A stretch of 64,000 nt of DNA from Knoellia koreensis (lineage in GTDB: Bacteria > Actinomycetota > Actinomycetes > Actinomycetales > Dermatophilaceae), in NCBI RefSeq assembly GCF_013041615.1, contig NZ_JABEPQ010000003.1, positions 372,001 through 436,000 on the forward strand, given 5' to 3'. A program made the translations under genes and the position numbers. Numbering within the stretch: the first letter of the stretch is position 1; every line of letters begins with the position of its first letter. Shown in pieces: positions 24,488 to 33,900 of the stretch. The notes under the pieces are model-generated. The model was not told the origin of the DNA. It searched no databases and saw nothing but the letters and a program-made list of their open reading frames with translations.

Positions 24488-25162
24488 TCACTCCCCCGCA
24501 GGGATGAGACCGGCTCGGTGCGCCCACACGACGGCCTGCACCCGGTCGCGCAGGTGGAGCTTGGCGAGCACGTTCGACACGTGGGTCTTGACGGTCGCCT
24601 CGCCCACGACGAGGCGCGCTGCGACCTCGGCGTTGGAGAGGCCCTCGGCGACGAGCACGAGCACCTCACGTTCGCGCTCGGTGAGCAGGTCCAAGCCCGG
24701 TGCGGCCGGCTGCGCCTGCTGCGCCGTCGCCGAGTCACGCGCCTCACCGGCCGTCATCCGCTCGATCACCCGCTTGGTCACCTCGGGCGCGAGCAGCGCA
24801 TGCCCACCGGCGACCGCGCGCACCGCGTCGACGAGCGCCTCGGGTTCGGCGTTCTTGAGCAGGAACCCGCTCGCCCCGGCGTCGAGCGCGTCGAACAGGT
24901 AGTCGTCGCGGTCGAACGTCGTGAGGATGACGACCTTGGCGAGGTCCTCGGCGACCACCTGGCGGGTGGCCTCGATGCCGTCGGTGCCGGGCATCTGCAC
25001 GTCCATGAGGATCACGTCGGGCCGCTCGGCCCGGGCGGCCCGCACGGCCTCGGCCCCGTCGGCTGCCTCACCGACGATCTCGAGGTCGGCCTCGACCGAC
25101 AGGATCATCCGGAACCCCGATCGCACCAGCGCCTGGTCGTCGACGAGCAGGACTCGCGTCAT
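24488..25162 (-). CDS. NarL/FixJ-family response regulator
   Basis: The 224-residue protein has a receiver domain (1-120) with the phosphoacceptor Asp in [13 protein letters not shown] (about residue 55), acidic pair DD at 8-9 and Lys in LLKN, then a LuxR-type helix-turn-helix (about 155-215; [43 protein letters not shown]). It is overlapped by ATGA with the kinase gene upstream, forming a two-component pair. It likely controls the adjacent exporter, as in LiaSR- or DesKR-like loci; that is inferred from position. Confidence 0.93.
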   Translation of the reverse strand: MTRVLLVDDQALVRSGFRMILSVEADLEIVGEAADGAEAVRAARAERPDVILMDVQMPGTDGIEATRQVVAEDLAKVVILTTFDRDDYLFDALDAGASGFLLKNAEPEALVDAVRAVAGGHALLAPEVTKRVIERMTAGEARDSATAQQAQPAAPGLDLLTEREREVLVLVAEGLSNAEVAARLVVGEATVKTHVSNVLAKLHLRDRVQAVVWAHRAGLIPAGE

Positions 25163-26526
25163 CGCGCACCCTCGCGTTCCTCGAGCGGGAACCGCACCCG
25201 CACCCGGTAGCCGCCACCCACGCGCGGGCCGACCTCGACGAGACCTCGTCGGGCAGCCGCCCGCTCACGCACCCCCAGCAGTCCCAGACCCGACCCCGAG
25301 GTGCCGGGTCGCGGGCGCCCGTTGTCGACGACCTCCACCTCGGCGAAGGGCTTGTCCCCGCTCGGGTCGACGCGCACCACGACGCCGACGTGGTTGGCCG
25401 TGGAGTGCTTGCGCACGTTGGTCAGCGCCTCCTGGACGATGCGGTAGATGGCGAGGCCGAGCGGCCCCGGCAGCTCCTCGAGCGCGCCCGGCGTCGCCTC
25501 GACCGCCTCGTATGCCGTTGTCAGGCCTGCGGTTTCGGCCTCACCCACCAGGGTGGCGAGGTCGGCGAGGCCCGGCTCGGGGGCCCGCCTTTCGCGGCCA
25601 TCGGAGACTCCGTCAGCCGGGTCGCGCAGCGCTCCGACGAGCGAGCGCATCTGGGCGACCGCCTCGCGCGATGACGCCTCCACCTGGCTGAGCGCGGCGG
25701 TCGCTGCGGGCGGGTCGGTAGTGAGCACCCGACGGCTGGCGCCCGCCTGGATGCCGATGACCGAGACGTGGTGGGCGACGACGTCGTGCAGCTCACGGGC
25801 GATGCGCAGCCGCTCGGCGAGGACCGCCTGCCGTTGCAGCTCCTCGGCCTGGTCGGCGATGGTCCGGGCCTGCTCCCCGAGCCGCGCACCCTGCCGCGCT
25901 GCGCGCCAGGAGACCTGACCACCGATGATGGCGCCGCCGAAATAGATGACGTTGGTGATGGCGGTCAGCAGGACGTAGGACGTGACCAGCGGTAGAAGGC
26001 CGTCCGACTCGGCCGCCCGCGGCTCGAGCTCGCGTCGCAGCGAGTCCATTCCGACGCCGACCGCCATCTGCCAGGCGAGCCACGCGAACATGAAGACCAC
26101 GACCCCACCGAGCACGACGCCCATGTCCCGTCGGCTGCGCGCCCAGGCCACACCAGAGAAGAAGATCGCGAAGTAGATGACCTGCATGGCGAACTGGGCC
26201 ATGACCTGGGGCATGGTCACCCCGACGACGAACATGTGCGCGGCCCCGAGCACCGCCACCACGAGCGGCCACTGCCGGCGGCCCACGAGCAGCATGGCCC
26301 CCACGACCACGGCTCCGACCTGCACCCAGCGCGGCGCCTCGAGCTCGTTCATGGCGCCCAGCCCCCGGGTCAGCTCCAGCAGCACCACGGAGACGACGGT
26401 TGCCACCGCACCGACGACCCAGTCCTGGGTGGTCAGCCCACCGGGCCGCACCCACGGGTCGTCGAAGGCGAAGAACTGGGCGACCCGCTGGCGCACGCTG
26501 CGGTGCGGGGTCGTCGACTGGCTCAC
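25159..26526 (-). CDS. NarL-type sensor histidine kinase
   Basis: The 455 residues contain about six N-terminal membrane helices (residues 30-215), a short coiled coil ([25 protein letters not shown]), a HisKA_3 dimerisation domain with the phosphoacceptor in [17 protein letters not shown] (His near 243), and a HATPase_c domain ending [17 protein letters not shown]. With few periplasmic residues it resembles intramembrane-sensing kinases that respond to cell-envelope stress. It is translationally coupled to the response regulator. The GTG start follows TAGGCT by 6 nt with no ribosome-binding site. Confidence 0.92.
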   Translation of the reverse strand: MSQSTTPHRSVRQRVAQFFAFDDPWVRPGGLTTQDWVVGAVATVVSVVLLELTRGLGAMNELEAPRWVQVGAVVVGAMLLVGRRQWPLVVAVLGAAHMFVVGVTMPQVMAQFAMQVIYFAIFFSGVAWARSRRDMGVVLGGVVVFMFAWLAWQMAVGVGMDSLRRELEPRAAESDGLLPLVTSYVLLTAITNVIYFGGAIIGGQVSWRAARQGARLGEQARTIADQAEELQRQAVLAERLRIARELHDVVAHHVSVIGIQAGASRRVLTTDPPAATAALSQVEASSREAVAQMRSLVGALRDPADGVSDGRERRAPEPGLADLATLVGEAETAGLTTAYEAVEATPGALEELPGPLGLAIYRIVQEALTNVRKHSTANHVGVVVRVDPSGDKPFAEVEVVDNGRPRPGTSGSGLGLLGVRERAAARRGLVEVGPRVGGGYRVRVRFPLEEREGAR

Positions 26527-26532
26527 CGGACC

Positions 26533-26538
26533 AGCCTA
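26533..26538 (-). promoter_or_regulatory. -10 element for the two-component operon
   Basis: TAGGCT on the minus strand, 6 nt before the GTG at 26526. The same hexamer and spacing recur at serS and at the 2-hydroxyacid dehydrogenase gene. Confidence 0.5.
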
Positions 26539-26566
26539 TTGACCGCCCCGAGCGGCGCCCTCCCCC

Positions 26567-27022
26567 TCAGGACGGAACTTGGGCGCGGTGGCGGTCGGTG
26601 ACCTCGGTGAACACCTCGAGCAGGGCACGCATCCGGTCGAGCTCGGCGATCGTGAAGGACGCCAGCGCCTGTTGCCCTTCCTGCACCATCGGCCCGTAGA
26701 GCTCCCACGTGCGCTGCATTCCCTCCGGCGTGAGCTCGACGAGCACCTTGCGCCGGTCGGTGGGGCTCGGCGTTCGCCGGACCAGTCCCCGATCCGCGAG
26801 CCGGTCGATCAGCGTGGTCGTCGCCGCCGGCCTCAGCCCCGTGGCCGTGCTCAGGTCGCCGGCGCTGAGTGGCCCCTCGACCAGGACGTCGAGGCAGCGC
26901 AGGTCAGCCGGACCCAGCCCGAGCGCCCGGCCCACGGCGTCGTCGAACGCCTGCACGCTGCGCTGGTACCGCTGCATCGCGGTGCCCAGCTCGTCGACGG
27001 CAGCTTGACGTGAGCGCGCCAC
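26567..27022 (-). CDS. MarR-family transcriptional regulator
   Basis: This 151-residue protein has the MarR winged helix: ADLRCLDVLVEGPLSAGDLSTATGLRPAATTTLIDRLADRGLVRRTPSPTDRRKVLVELT (about 45-103), where the wing carries the conserved DRR. Long N- and C-terminal helices form the dimer. The frame is open upstream to 27160, but GTG 27022 has an AAAGGA site 7 nt before it. It is divergent from a flavin monooxygenase, and a 17-bp perfect palindrome lies between them, so it probably represses both genes and is released by a small-molecule ligand, perhaps the monooxygenase substrate. Confidence 0.9.
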   Translation of the reverse strand: MARSRQAAVDELGTAMQRYQRSVQAFDDAVGRALGLGPADLRCLDVLVEGPLSAGDLSTATGLRPAATTTLIDRLADRGLVRRTPSPTDRRKVLVELTPEGMQRTWELYGPMVQEGQQALASFTIAELDRMRALLEVFTEVTDRHRAQVPS

Positions 27023-27031
27023 AGTGCAATC

Positions 27032-27048
27032 CTTTCGATAATCGAAAG
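27032..27048. promoter_or_regulatory. MarR-type operator palindrome
   Basis: CTTTCGATAATCGAAAG is a perfect dyad of 8-bp arms around one base, starting 10 bp from the MarR GTG. A weaker dyad, TTTCT-N4-AGAAA, follows at 27054-27067, just before the monooxygenase ribosome-binding site. Length and position fit a MarR dimer site. Confidence 0.7.
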
Positions 27049-27077
27049 ATATGTTTCTCGTAAGAAAGGCTAGCACC

Positions 27078-28283
27078 ATGAAGGCAATCGTCATCGGTGG
27101 CGGCATCGCCGGACCCGCCACCGCCATGGCCCTCCAGCAGGTCGGGGTCGACGTCACCATCCTCGAGCGGCGCTCCGACGACGGGCGCGCGACGGGCTCC
27201 TACTTCTCCATCGCCCCCAACGGCCTCAGCGCCCTCGACGCCATCGGCGCGCTCGACCTCGCCCGCGCGCTGGGCTCCCCTGCCCACGACAGCCTCATGT
27301 ACGGCGCGACGGGTCGCCTCCTGGGCCGCGTCACGCTCGGCACCCCACTCGCCGACGGCACCCCGTCGCTGACGATGCGTCGCGGCGACCTCACCGGCGC
27401 GCTCATGGACGAGGCCGCGCGCCGCGGCATACCCGTCAGGTATGCCGCCCGCGTCACCTCCGTGCGCACCTCACCCGAGCGTGCCGTCGTCACGCTCGAG
27501 GACGGCACCGAGCTGGACGCCGACCTCGTGGTCGCGGCCGACGGGATCCACTCAGTCGCGCGCCGCACCCTCGATGCCGGCGCACCGGCCCCGCGGTACG
27601 TCGGCCTGACGAACTTCGGCGGCATCACTCGGAACTCGCCGATCGCTGACCGCCTGACCCCGCAAGACTGGACCTTCGTCTTCGGGCGGCGCGCGTTCTT
27701 CGGGGCGTTCCCCGAGCCGAACGGCGACGTCGTGTGGTTCGTCAACGTCCCCCGACCCGAGATCAGCCGCGAGGAGCGCGCCAGCACCACCGACACTCGG
27801 TGGAAGGAGTGGCTGACGTCCCTCCTGTCCGGCGACCGCAGCGACGCCGCGGCCCTGGTCGCGGCCGGCGAGCTACAGCTGGCCGGCGACAACACCTACG
27901 ACCTCGGGCACGTCCCCGTCTGGCACGACGACCGTCTCGTCCTCGTCGGGGATGCCGCCCACGCGCCCTCCCCCAGCTCCGGCCAGGGGGCATCGATGGC
28001 GCTGGAGGACGCGGTCGCACTCGCCGCTGCGCTTCGTGACGCGCCGTCCGTACCGGAGGCGTTGTCGAGCTACGAGGCAGCCCGGCGCGCCCGGGTCGAG
28101 AAGATCGTCGCCGTCGGTGCCCGCTCGTCGAGTTCGAAGATCCCCGGCCGGGTCGGCCGCATCGTCCAGGAGGCGGTGATGCGGCTGGTCTTCCGGTTCG
28201 TCACCACCGACGCGCGGCAGAAGTGGATGACCGGGTTCCGCAGCCCGACCTTGCGGGGGCGCTCAGTCGACGCCCGGCAGTGA
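27078..28283 (+). CDS. FAD-dependent aromatic monooxygenase family protein
   Basis: The 401-residue enzyme belongs to the UbiH/PHBH flavoprotein group: FAD-binding VIGGGIAGPATAMALQQVGVDVTILERR at the N-terminus, the DG motif VAADGIHSVARR near residue 155, and GDAAHAPSPSSGQGASMALEDA near residue 290. It hydroxylates or epoxidises an unknown substrate using NAD(P)H and O2. ATG 27078 is chosen because AAGAAAGG lies 8 nt upstream; an upstream ATG at 27051 has no such site. Its RGIPVRYAARV segment uses the rare Ile codon ATA and is encoded by an inverted pair of CGGCATAC motifs. The last 21 bp overlap the convergent HAD gene. Confidence 0.88.
   Translation: MKAIVIGGGIAGPATAMALQQVGVDVTILERRSDDGRATGSYFSIAPNGLSALDAIGALDLARALGSPAHDSLMYGATGRLLGRVTLGTPLADGTPSLTMRRGDLTGALMDEAARRGIPVRYAARVTSVRTSPERAVVTLEDGTELDADLVVAADGIHSVARRTLDAGAPAPRYVGLTNFGGITRNSPIADRLTPQDWTFVFGRRAFFGAFPEPNGDVVWFVNVPRPEISREERASTTDTRWKEWLTSLLSGDRSDAAALVAAGELQLAGDNTYDLGHVPVWHDDRLVLVGDAAHAPSPSSGQGASMALEDAVALAAALRDAPSVPEALSSYEAARRARVEKIVAVGARSSSSKIPGRVGRIVQEAVMRLVFRFVTTDARQKWMTGFRSPTLRGRSVDARQ
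27424..27448. repeat. Inverted pair of GCGGCATACC motifs inside a coding sequence
   Basis: GCGGCATACC (27424-27433), a 5-nt loop CGTCA, and GGTATGCCGC (27439-27448) make a perfect 10-bp hairpin within the monooxygenase gene. It forces an ATA codon. Confidence 0.7.
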
Positions 28284-29075
28284 GCGCAGTACCGGCACGA
28301 GCCCGTCGTCGTCGACGTCGGCCGTGACCTCGTCGGCGACCTCCTTGACCTCGTCCGGGGCGTTGCCCATGGCGACCCCGCGGGCGGCCCAGTGCAGCAT
28401 CTCGACGTCGTTGCGCTGGTCGCCCACCGCGACCGTGTATGCCGGCTCGACCCCGAGGCGACGACGCACGAGCTCCAGCGCGGATCCCTTGGAGACGCCC
28501 TCGGGGTTGAGGTCGAGCCAGGCGGAGAAGCCGACCGCGTAGTTGACGCCGTGCAGGCCGATGCGTTCGGTGAGTGCGAGGAAGTCCTCGGCCGTGCCCT
28601 CGGGGGCCCGGAAGGTCACGCGGGTCACCGGGTCGGCGACGAGCTCCTCCCAGGGCACGATCCGCAGCTCGCCCTGGAGCTCTCCGTCGGGGAAGGGTGC
28701 GTTGAGCTTGAACCCGACGCCCAGCTCCTCGACGGCGACGACGGCGTCCGGCCACTCCGCCCGCAGCAGCTCGAGCGCAGGACGGGCGTCGAAGGTGACG
28801 GCCTCCTCGACGCGAAACCCCTTGTCCTGACTGGGATCCAGGCCGAGCGTCACTGCCCCGTTGGAGCACACGGCATACCCGGTCGTGAGGCCGAGCACGT
28901 CGAGGATCGGCGTGGTGGCGACGATGGAGCGACCGGTCGAGATGACGACGTGGTGGCCCGCGTCCGCGACGGCGCGCACGGCCTCGGCAACGGCCGGCGA
29001 GAGGTCACCCGCGTGGTTGATCGTGGTGCCGTCGACGTCGAGGGCGACGAGGTGGGGCGCGAAGGAGTCGGCCAT
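28263..29075 (-). CDS. HAD-superfamily Cof-type phosphatase
   Basis: The 270-residue protein has the HAD motifs DVDGTTI (nucleophile Asp near residue 13), the STGRSI motif II block, and the metal-binding GDQRNDVEML near residue 222. The C2-type cap between them is that of Cof/SupH enzymes, which dephosphorylate sugar phosphates or flavin-type metabolites; specificity is unknown. The ATG at 29075 follows TAGGTT by 6 nt, so the message is probably leaderless. It overlaps the convergent monooxygenase by 21 bp. Confidence 0.88.
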   Translation of the reverse strand: MADSFAPHLVALDVDGTTINHAGDLSPAVAEAVRAVADAGHHVVISTGRSIVATTPILDVLGLTTGYAVCSNGAVTLGLDPSQDKGFRVEEAVTFDARPALELLRAEWPDAVVAVEELGVGFKLNAPFPDGELQGELRIVPWEELVADPVTRVTFRAPEGTAEDFLALTERIGLHGVNYAVGFSAWLDLNPEGVSKGSALELVRRRLGVEPAYTVAVGDQRNDVEMLHWAARGVAMGNAPDEVKEVADEVTADVDDDGLVPVLRSLPGVD

Positions 29076-29081
29076 GTGCCC

Positions 29082-29087
29082 AACCTA
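29082..29087 (-). promoter_or_regulatory. -10 element for the HAD phosphatase gene
   Basis: TAGGTT on the minus strand, 6 nt before the ATG at 29075, without a ribosome-binding site. Confidence 0.45.
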
Positions 29088-29183
29088 TCCAGCGAGGGTG
29101 CGCGAGCAGCGATGAGTTCTGGTCTCCGGACGGGTCCATAGTGGGTACGGGACCCGCGGGTGGGCACGACAAGGGAGGCGACC

Positions 29184-29687
29184 ATGACAGGCGAACCGAC
29201 AACCGAGTTCGACACCAGGTACAGCGAGGCCCAGGCGGAAGCGCCGCAGTGGCCGGCCGTGCGGCAGCTGCTCGCCGACGCGGAGCTCTACTGGCTGACC
29301 ACCATCCGCGACGGGTCCAGCCCGCACGTCACGCCCCTGGTCGGGATCTGGCACGAGGACGGTTTCGCCTTCTGCACCGGTCCCCGCGAGCAGAAGGCGC
29401 GCAACCTGGCCGACAACCCGGACGTGGCCGTGACAACCGGGTCGAACACGTGGGCCGACGGTCACGACGTGGTGGTCGAGGGAACCGTGACCCGGATCCA
29501 GGGCGGCGACAACCTGCGCGCGGTCGCCGAGGCCTACCGCGTCAAGTACGGGTCCGACTGGGACTTCGAGGTCGACGAGGAGCACTTCAACCCGGACAAC
29601 CCGGCCCTGGTCTTCTGGGTCAGGCCGCGGACCGTGCGCTCGTTCACCAAGTCACCGCACGGCCAGACCGCCTACCGATTCGAGTGA
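29184..29687 (+). CDS. Pyridoxamine 5'-phosphate oxidase-family flavin/F420-binding protein
   Basis: This 167-residue split-barrel protein shows YWLTTIRDGSSPHVTPLVGIWHEDGFAFCTGPREQKARNLADNPDVAVTTG, the PNPOx-like opening, and ends WVRPRTVRSFTKSPHGQTAYRF. Members bind FMN, F420 or heme and act as reductases or oxidases; the role here is unknown. The ATG at 29184 has AGGGAGG at 29172-29178; upstream in-frame starts are less likely. Its TGA stop is the first three bases of a 17-bp copy of the window repeat. Confidence 0.82.
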   Translation: MTGEPTTEFDTRYSEAQAEAPQWPAVRQLLADAELYWLTTIRDGSSPHVTPLVGIWHEDGFAFCTGPREQKARNLADNPDVAVTTGSNTWADGHDVVVEGTVTRIQGGDNLRAVAEAYRVKYGSDWDFEVDEEHFNPDNPALVFWVRPRTVRSFTKSPHGQTAYRFE

Positions 29688-29701
29688 CCACACGGCATAC
29701 C
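29685..29701 (+). repeat. Extended repeat copy overlapping a stop codon
   Basis: TGACCACACGGCATACC begins with the stop codon of the PNPOx-like gene. It differs by one base from the reverse complement of 62684-62700, which overlaps the stop codon of another gene in the same way. Confidence 0.65.
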
Positions 29702-29706
29702 TGCGT

Positions 29707-30936
29707 CTAACGCGACGCACCCTGGGGCGCGAGCTCGACCATCTCGGGCCTCAGGTCGGTGACGGTCGCGGCCCCCAGCAAGGCCATCGTGCGCTTCACC
29801 TCCGAGGCGAGGATGTCGGCGGCGCGCTGCACACCCCGCTCGCCGCCTGCCATGAGGCCGTAGAGGTAGGCGCGACCGACCAGCACCGAGCTCGCCCCGA
29901 GCGCCACCGCCGCGACCACGTCGGAGCCCGACATCACGCCGGTGTCGACCATGACCTCGGCGTCCGGACCGACCGCCTCGCGCACCTTGGGCAGGAGCCG
30001 CACCGGCGGCAGGGCCTTGTCGAGCTGGCGACCGCCGTGGTTGGAGAGCACGATCGCGTCCGCGCCGTGGTCGAGGATCGCCCTGGCGTCCTCCACCGTC
30101 TGCACGCCCTTGACGATGAGCGGGCCGTCCCAGGAGCGCCGCACCCAGTCGAGGTCGTCGAGCGACATGGTCGGGTCGAAGAGCGCGTTCATCATCTCCC
30201 CGACGGTGCCACCCCACGACTCGAGCGAGGCGAACCGCAGCGGCGGGGTGGTCAGGAAGTTGACCCACCAGTTGGGGTGCATCGCCCCGTCGAGGACGGT
30301 CTTGGCGGTGAGTGCCGGCGGGATGGCGAACCCGTTGCGGACGTCGCGGTGCCGGTTGCCGCCGACCGGGCAGTCGACGGTGAGCATGAGCGCCTCGAAG
30401 CCGTTCTCCTTGGCCCGCGCCATGAGGTCCTCGGCCGGTGCGTGGTCGCGCCAGACATAGAGCTGGAACCACTTGCGGGTGCCTGGCGCGGCGGCCGCCA
30501 GCTCCTCGATGTTGGTGGTGCCGAGCGTGGACAGGCCGTAGGGGATGTCCATCTTCTCGGCGATGTGCGCGACGGCCGCCTCACCCTCGTGCTGCATCAT
30601 CCGCGTGAAACCAGTTGGCCCGAAACCGAATGGCTGCGCGGACGGCTTGCCCAGCACCGTCGTCGTGGTGTCGACCTCGCCGTGGCCGGTGAGCACCCGC
30701 GGGTGGAACGTCAGGTCACGGTAGGTCTCGCGCGCCCGCCGCAGGCTGTGCTCCTCCTCGGCGGCCCCGTCGGTGTAGTCGAACACCGATGTGGGGGTGC
30801 GGCGCTTGGCGATCCGGCGCAGGTCGGCGATCGTCACGGCCGACGCGAGCCGCCGGTCGGTCGCGTTGATCGTGATCGGCTTGGGCCGCAGCAGCGGCTT
30901 GAGCTCCGACCACTTCGGCAGCTGACGATCACTCAT
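29707..30936 (-). CDS. lldD: FMN-dependent L-lactate dehydrogenase (LldD2-like alpha-hydroxyacid oxidase)
   Basis: The 409-residue TIM-barrel flavoprotein closely resembles mycobacterial LldD2: TIADLRRIAKRRTPTSVFDYTDGAAEEE, TGFTRMMQHEGE, STLGTTNIEEL, KWFQLYVWRD and the catalytic-base motif SNHGGRQLD. It should oxidise L-lactate to pyruvate, passing electrons to the respiratory chain. The ATG at 30936 is chosen because GGAGGTG lies 9 nt upstream; a GTG four codons earlier overlaps that site. Mycofactocin-linked MftD proteins are close relatives, but no mycofactocin genes are in view. It adjoins the L-fucose cluster, whose non-phosphorylating pathway can end in L-lactate. Confidence 0.85.
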   Translation of the reverse strand: MSDRQLPKWSELKPLLRPKPITINATDRRLASAVTIADLRRIAKRRTPTSVFDYTDGAAEEEHSLRRARETYRDLTFHPRVLTGHGEVDTTTTVLGKPSAQPFGFGPTGFTRMMQHEGEAAVAHIAEKMDIPYGLSTLGTTNIEELAAAAPGTRKWFQLYVWRDHAPAEDLMARAKENGFEALMLTVDCPVGGNRHRDVRNGFAIPPALTAKTVLDGAMHPNWWVNFLTTPPLRFASLESWGGTVGEMMNALFDPTMSLDDLDWVRRSWDGPLIVKGVQTVEDARAILDHGADAIVLSNHGGRQLDKALPPVRLLPKVREAVGPDAEVMVDTGVMSGSDVVAAVALGASSVLVGRAYLYGLMAGGERGVQRAADILASEVKRTMALLGAATVTDLRPEMVELAPQGASR

Positions 30937-30990
30937 CGCTTGGCGCACCTCCGGGCGGCAACGTCACGGGCACCCTTCCACCCTGCCACG

Positions 30991-33900
30991 TCATGGGGTG
31001 ATCGGCGTGCCGCGCACCTCAACCTCCGCCAGGGACAACGGGTTGGTCGCCGACTCGAGCTGGATCCGCACGTACCGCGCCTTCGTGCCGTCGGGCAGCT
31101 TGACGGCCGACGGGCGCCCCGCGGTGGCCGCCACCCGCACCGCGGTCACAGCCGGTGAGGTGCGCACCGTCTCCAAGGACCCGCTCGGGAACGGCTGCTG
31201 CGACGCCATGACCCAGTAGTTGCTGAGCCGGTCCGAGCAGCAGTCGGTGCGGTTCCACAGCTCGACGCGGTCGGTCGCGGCGACGGCGCCGAGGTCGACC
31301 TGCCACCAGGCCTGGTTGGACGGCTCGGCCGTGTGCGTCACCGAGTTGCCGTTGAAGTTGCCGTCACGGTTGCCGTCGACCGCGCGCTCCGGCACGCCGC
31401 CCCAGGCCAGGGACGACTGCGTCGCCGACTTGCCCCGCGAGAGGTTGGGCAGCTGCACGGCGATGGTCGCCGAGGCCGTCGTGGTGACCCCCGCGCTGGT
31501 CGTGCGCACGGTGACGGTCCCCGAGCCGGTGGCCCCCTCGGGCACGGTCACCTGCACGGGCACTGTGTAGGTCTCGCCCGGGGCCAGGGCCGGCACGTCG
31601 GCGCTCTGCGGCGAGACCGTCCACCCGGACGGGCCGGCGACCTGGATTGTGGCCGGCGCCGAGGACGTGCCGCCGACGTTGCGGATCGCCGCCTGGAGTA
31701 TGCCGCTGGAGCCGGGCGCGAGCTCACTGGCGCCGGTGAGCGTGGTGCGCAGCTGGGTGCTGACACCCGGCGTGGTCACCTTGAAGGTGAAGGCGTTCTT
31801 GCTCGTGGTGGCGTCGGCGCCGGCCGCGGGCATCGTCACGACGACTCGTCCGTTCGCGTCCCGCTTCCAGGCGAGTGCCTTGCCGTCGGAGCCGAGCAGG
31901 CTGATGGTGCTGTTGTCGGCGACGGGCACGTCGGCGCCGAGCGTCAGGGTGGCGCCCGGCCAGTCCAGCGCAGTCGCGTAGAACGCGCCGTTCTTGACGG
32001 TGTACCGCACCGGAACGCTCGAGGCCGGCTCCTCGGCTCGGTTCCAGTAGGTCGTGCCGTAGACCGCCTCGCCGTTGACCTTCAGCCACTGACCCATCTC
32101 ACGCAGCCGCTGGGCCATGAGCTCCGGGACGGTGCCGTCGGCCTTGGGCCCGATGTCGAGCAGCAGGTTGCCGTTCTTGCTGACGATGTCGACGAACGAG
32201 TCGACCAGCTGGTCGGTGGTCTGGTAGTCCTCGATCGGCTCGTTGGCGTTGTAGCCGTAGGAGTGCGCGATGCCGCGGCTCGACTCCCACTTGTCCGTGG
32301 TGATGTCGGGCTTGACGGTGTACTCCGGCGTCTGGAAGTCGAGCTCCTCGGAGTCGAGGTTGCCCGTCTGGATCTTGCACCGGTTGGCGACGACCACGTC
32401 GCGCTCACGGTCCCTCGCCTTGTTGTAGTAGTCGGCGATGACTCCGGCGGTCTTCCAGTAGGACGCGGGCTTGTCCCACTGTCCGTCGCACCACAGGATG
32501 TCCGGGTCGTACTGGTCGATGAGCTCACGCATCTGCGGCAGCATGTAGTCGTCGACGTAGCTGTTGACCGGCCCGATCCCGGTGTAGGGCACCTGCGCCC
32601 CGGTGTAGGGGTTCGTGTAGGGCCGCCCGGTGTAGTTCGGGTTGAACCACTCGTAGAGCGAGTAGTAGAAGCCGGCCTTGAGCTTGCCGTCGGCCTTGGC
32701 TGCCTTGAACAGGTCACCCGCGAGGTCGCGCCCCGGCCCCAGGTCCACGGTGTCGCGCCCACTCACCTTCGAGTCGAAGAGCGACACCCCCTCGTGGTGC
32801 TTGGAGGTGAGGACGAAGTACTTCGCGCCGGCCTCGTTGAACAGGTCGACCCACTCCTGCGGGTTGAACTTCTCCGCCTTCCACTGGCCGATGAACTGGT
32901 CGTAGTTGAAGTCCTGGCCGTAGGTCTCCTTGTGGTACGCGTTGGTCGGCGTGCCCCACGACTGCATGTAGTTCCAGTACCACTCGGCATAGGAGCCGCG
33001 CGGTCCCCAGGCGGGCACCGAGTAGGCGCCCCAGTGGATGAAGATCCCGAACTTGTCGTTGTTGAACCAGGCCGGCACCTCGTGGCTGTTGAGGGACGCG
33101 ACGGTGGGCTCGTACTTCCAGGCCGGCTGCTCGAAGCCACCGACGTAGGACTTCACGGCGGCCTCACCCAGCTGCTCGTCCCACGTGGTCAGCTCGTCGA
33201 GGTTGCCCTTGAGGGTGGTCCCCTTGACGCCGATCGACCGCAGCGGCAACGCGATCGACGCCGCGACCCGGCCCACGCGCTGGCCGTCGACGTAGAGGGT
33301 CGTCTCGCCCTTGCGGGCCGTCCACATGACGTTGACCCAGCGGTCGCCCGGCAACGTCACGTCGAACGAGAAGTCACCGACACCGGTCTTGCTGAACCCG
33401 ACCTTGCCGGTGCCGGCCTGGCGCAGCTTGAGCGCGCCGTCCTTGGAGCTGAGCAGCACCTGCTCGCCGCTGGTGTCGCTGAGCTTGACCCAGGTCGAGA
33501 CGCTCCACGGCTCGGCCACGTCGACACCACCGAAGCCGACGCCGTCCCCTCCGTTGTCGAAGCGGAACGAGCCGCCGACCACACCGTCCTTGACGGGTTC
33601 GGGGTTGTTGATGATGTACGTCGAGCCGTCGAGCTTGCCCGCGACGTCGTCGACGAAGAGCGTGTTGCCCGGGCTGCCGGCCCACGTCCAACCCTTGGGG
33701 TATGCCGCGGGCTCGAATGTCCAACGGTGGCTTGGCTTTCCGTCGTCGACCCGAGGAGGGGTCGCCTTGGTGACGTACCCGCGGGGGAGCGGGAGGGCGG
33801 CATACCTCGCCTCGAAGTCCGCCAACGTGTCCGGGGTGGGTGAGGCGTTCCACGACCGGTCGGCGATCACGGCACGCGGCAGGTTGCTGAGGTTCTCCCA

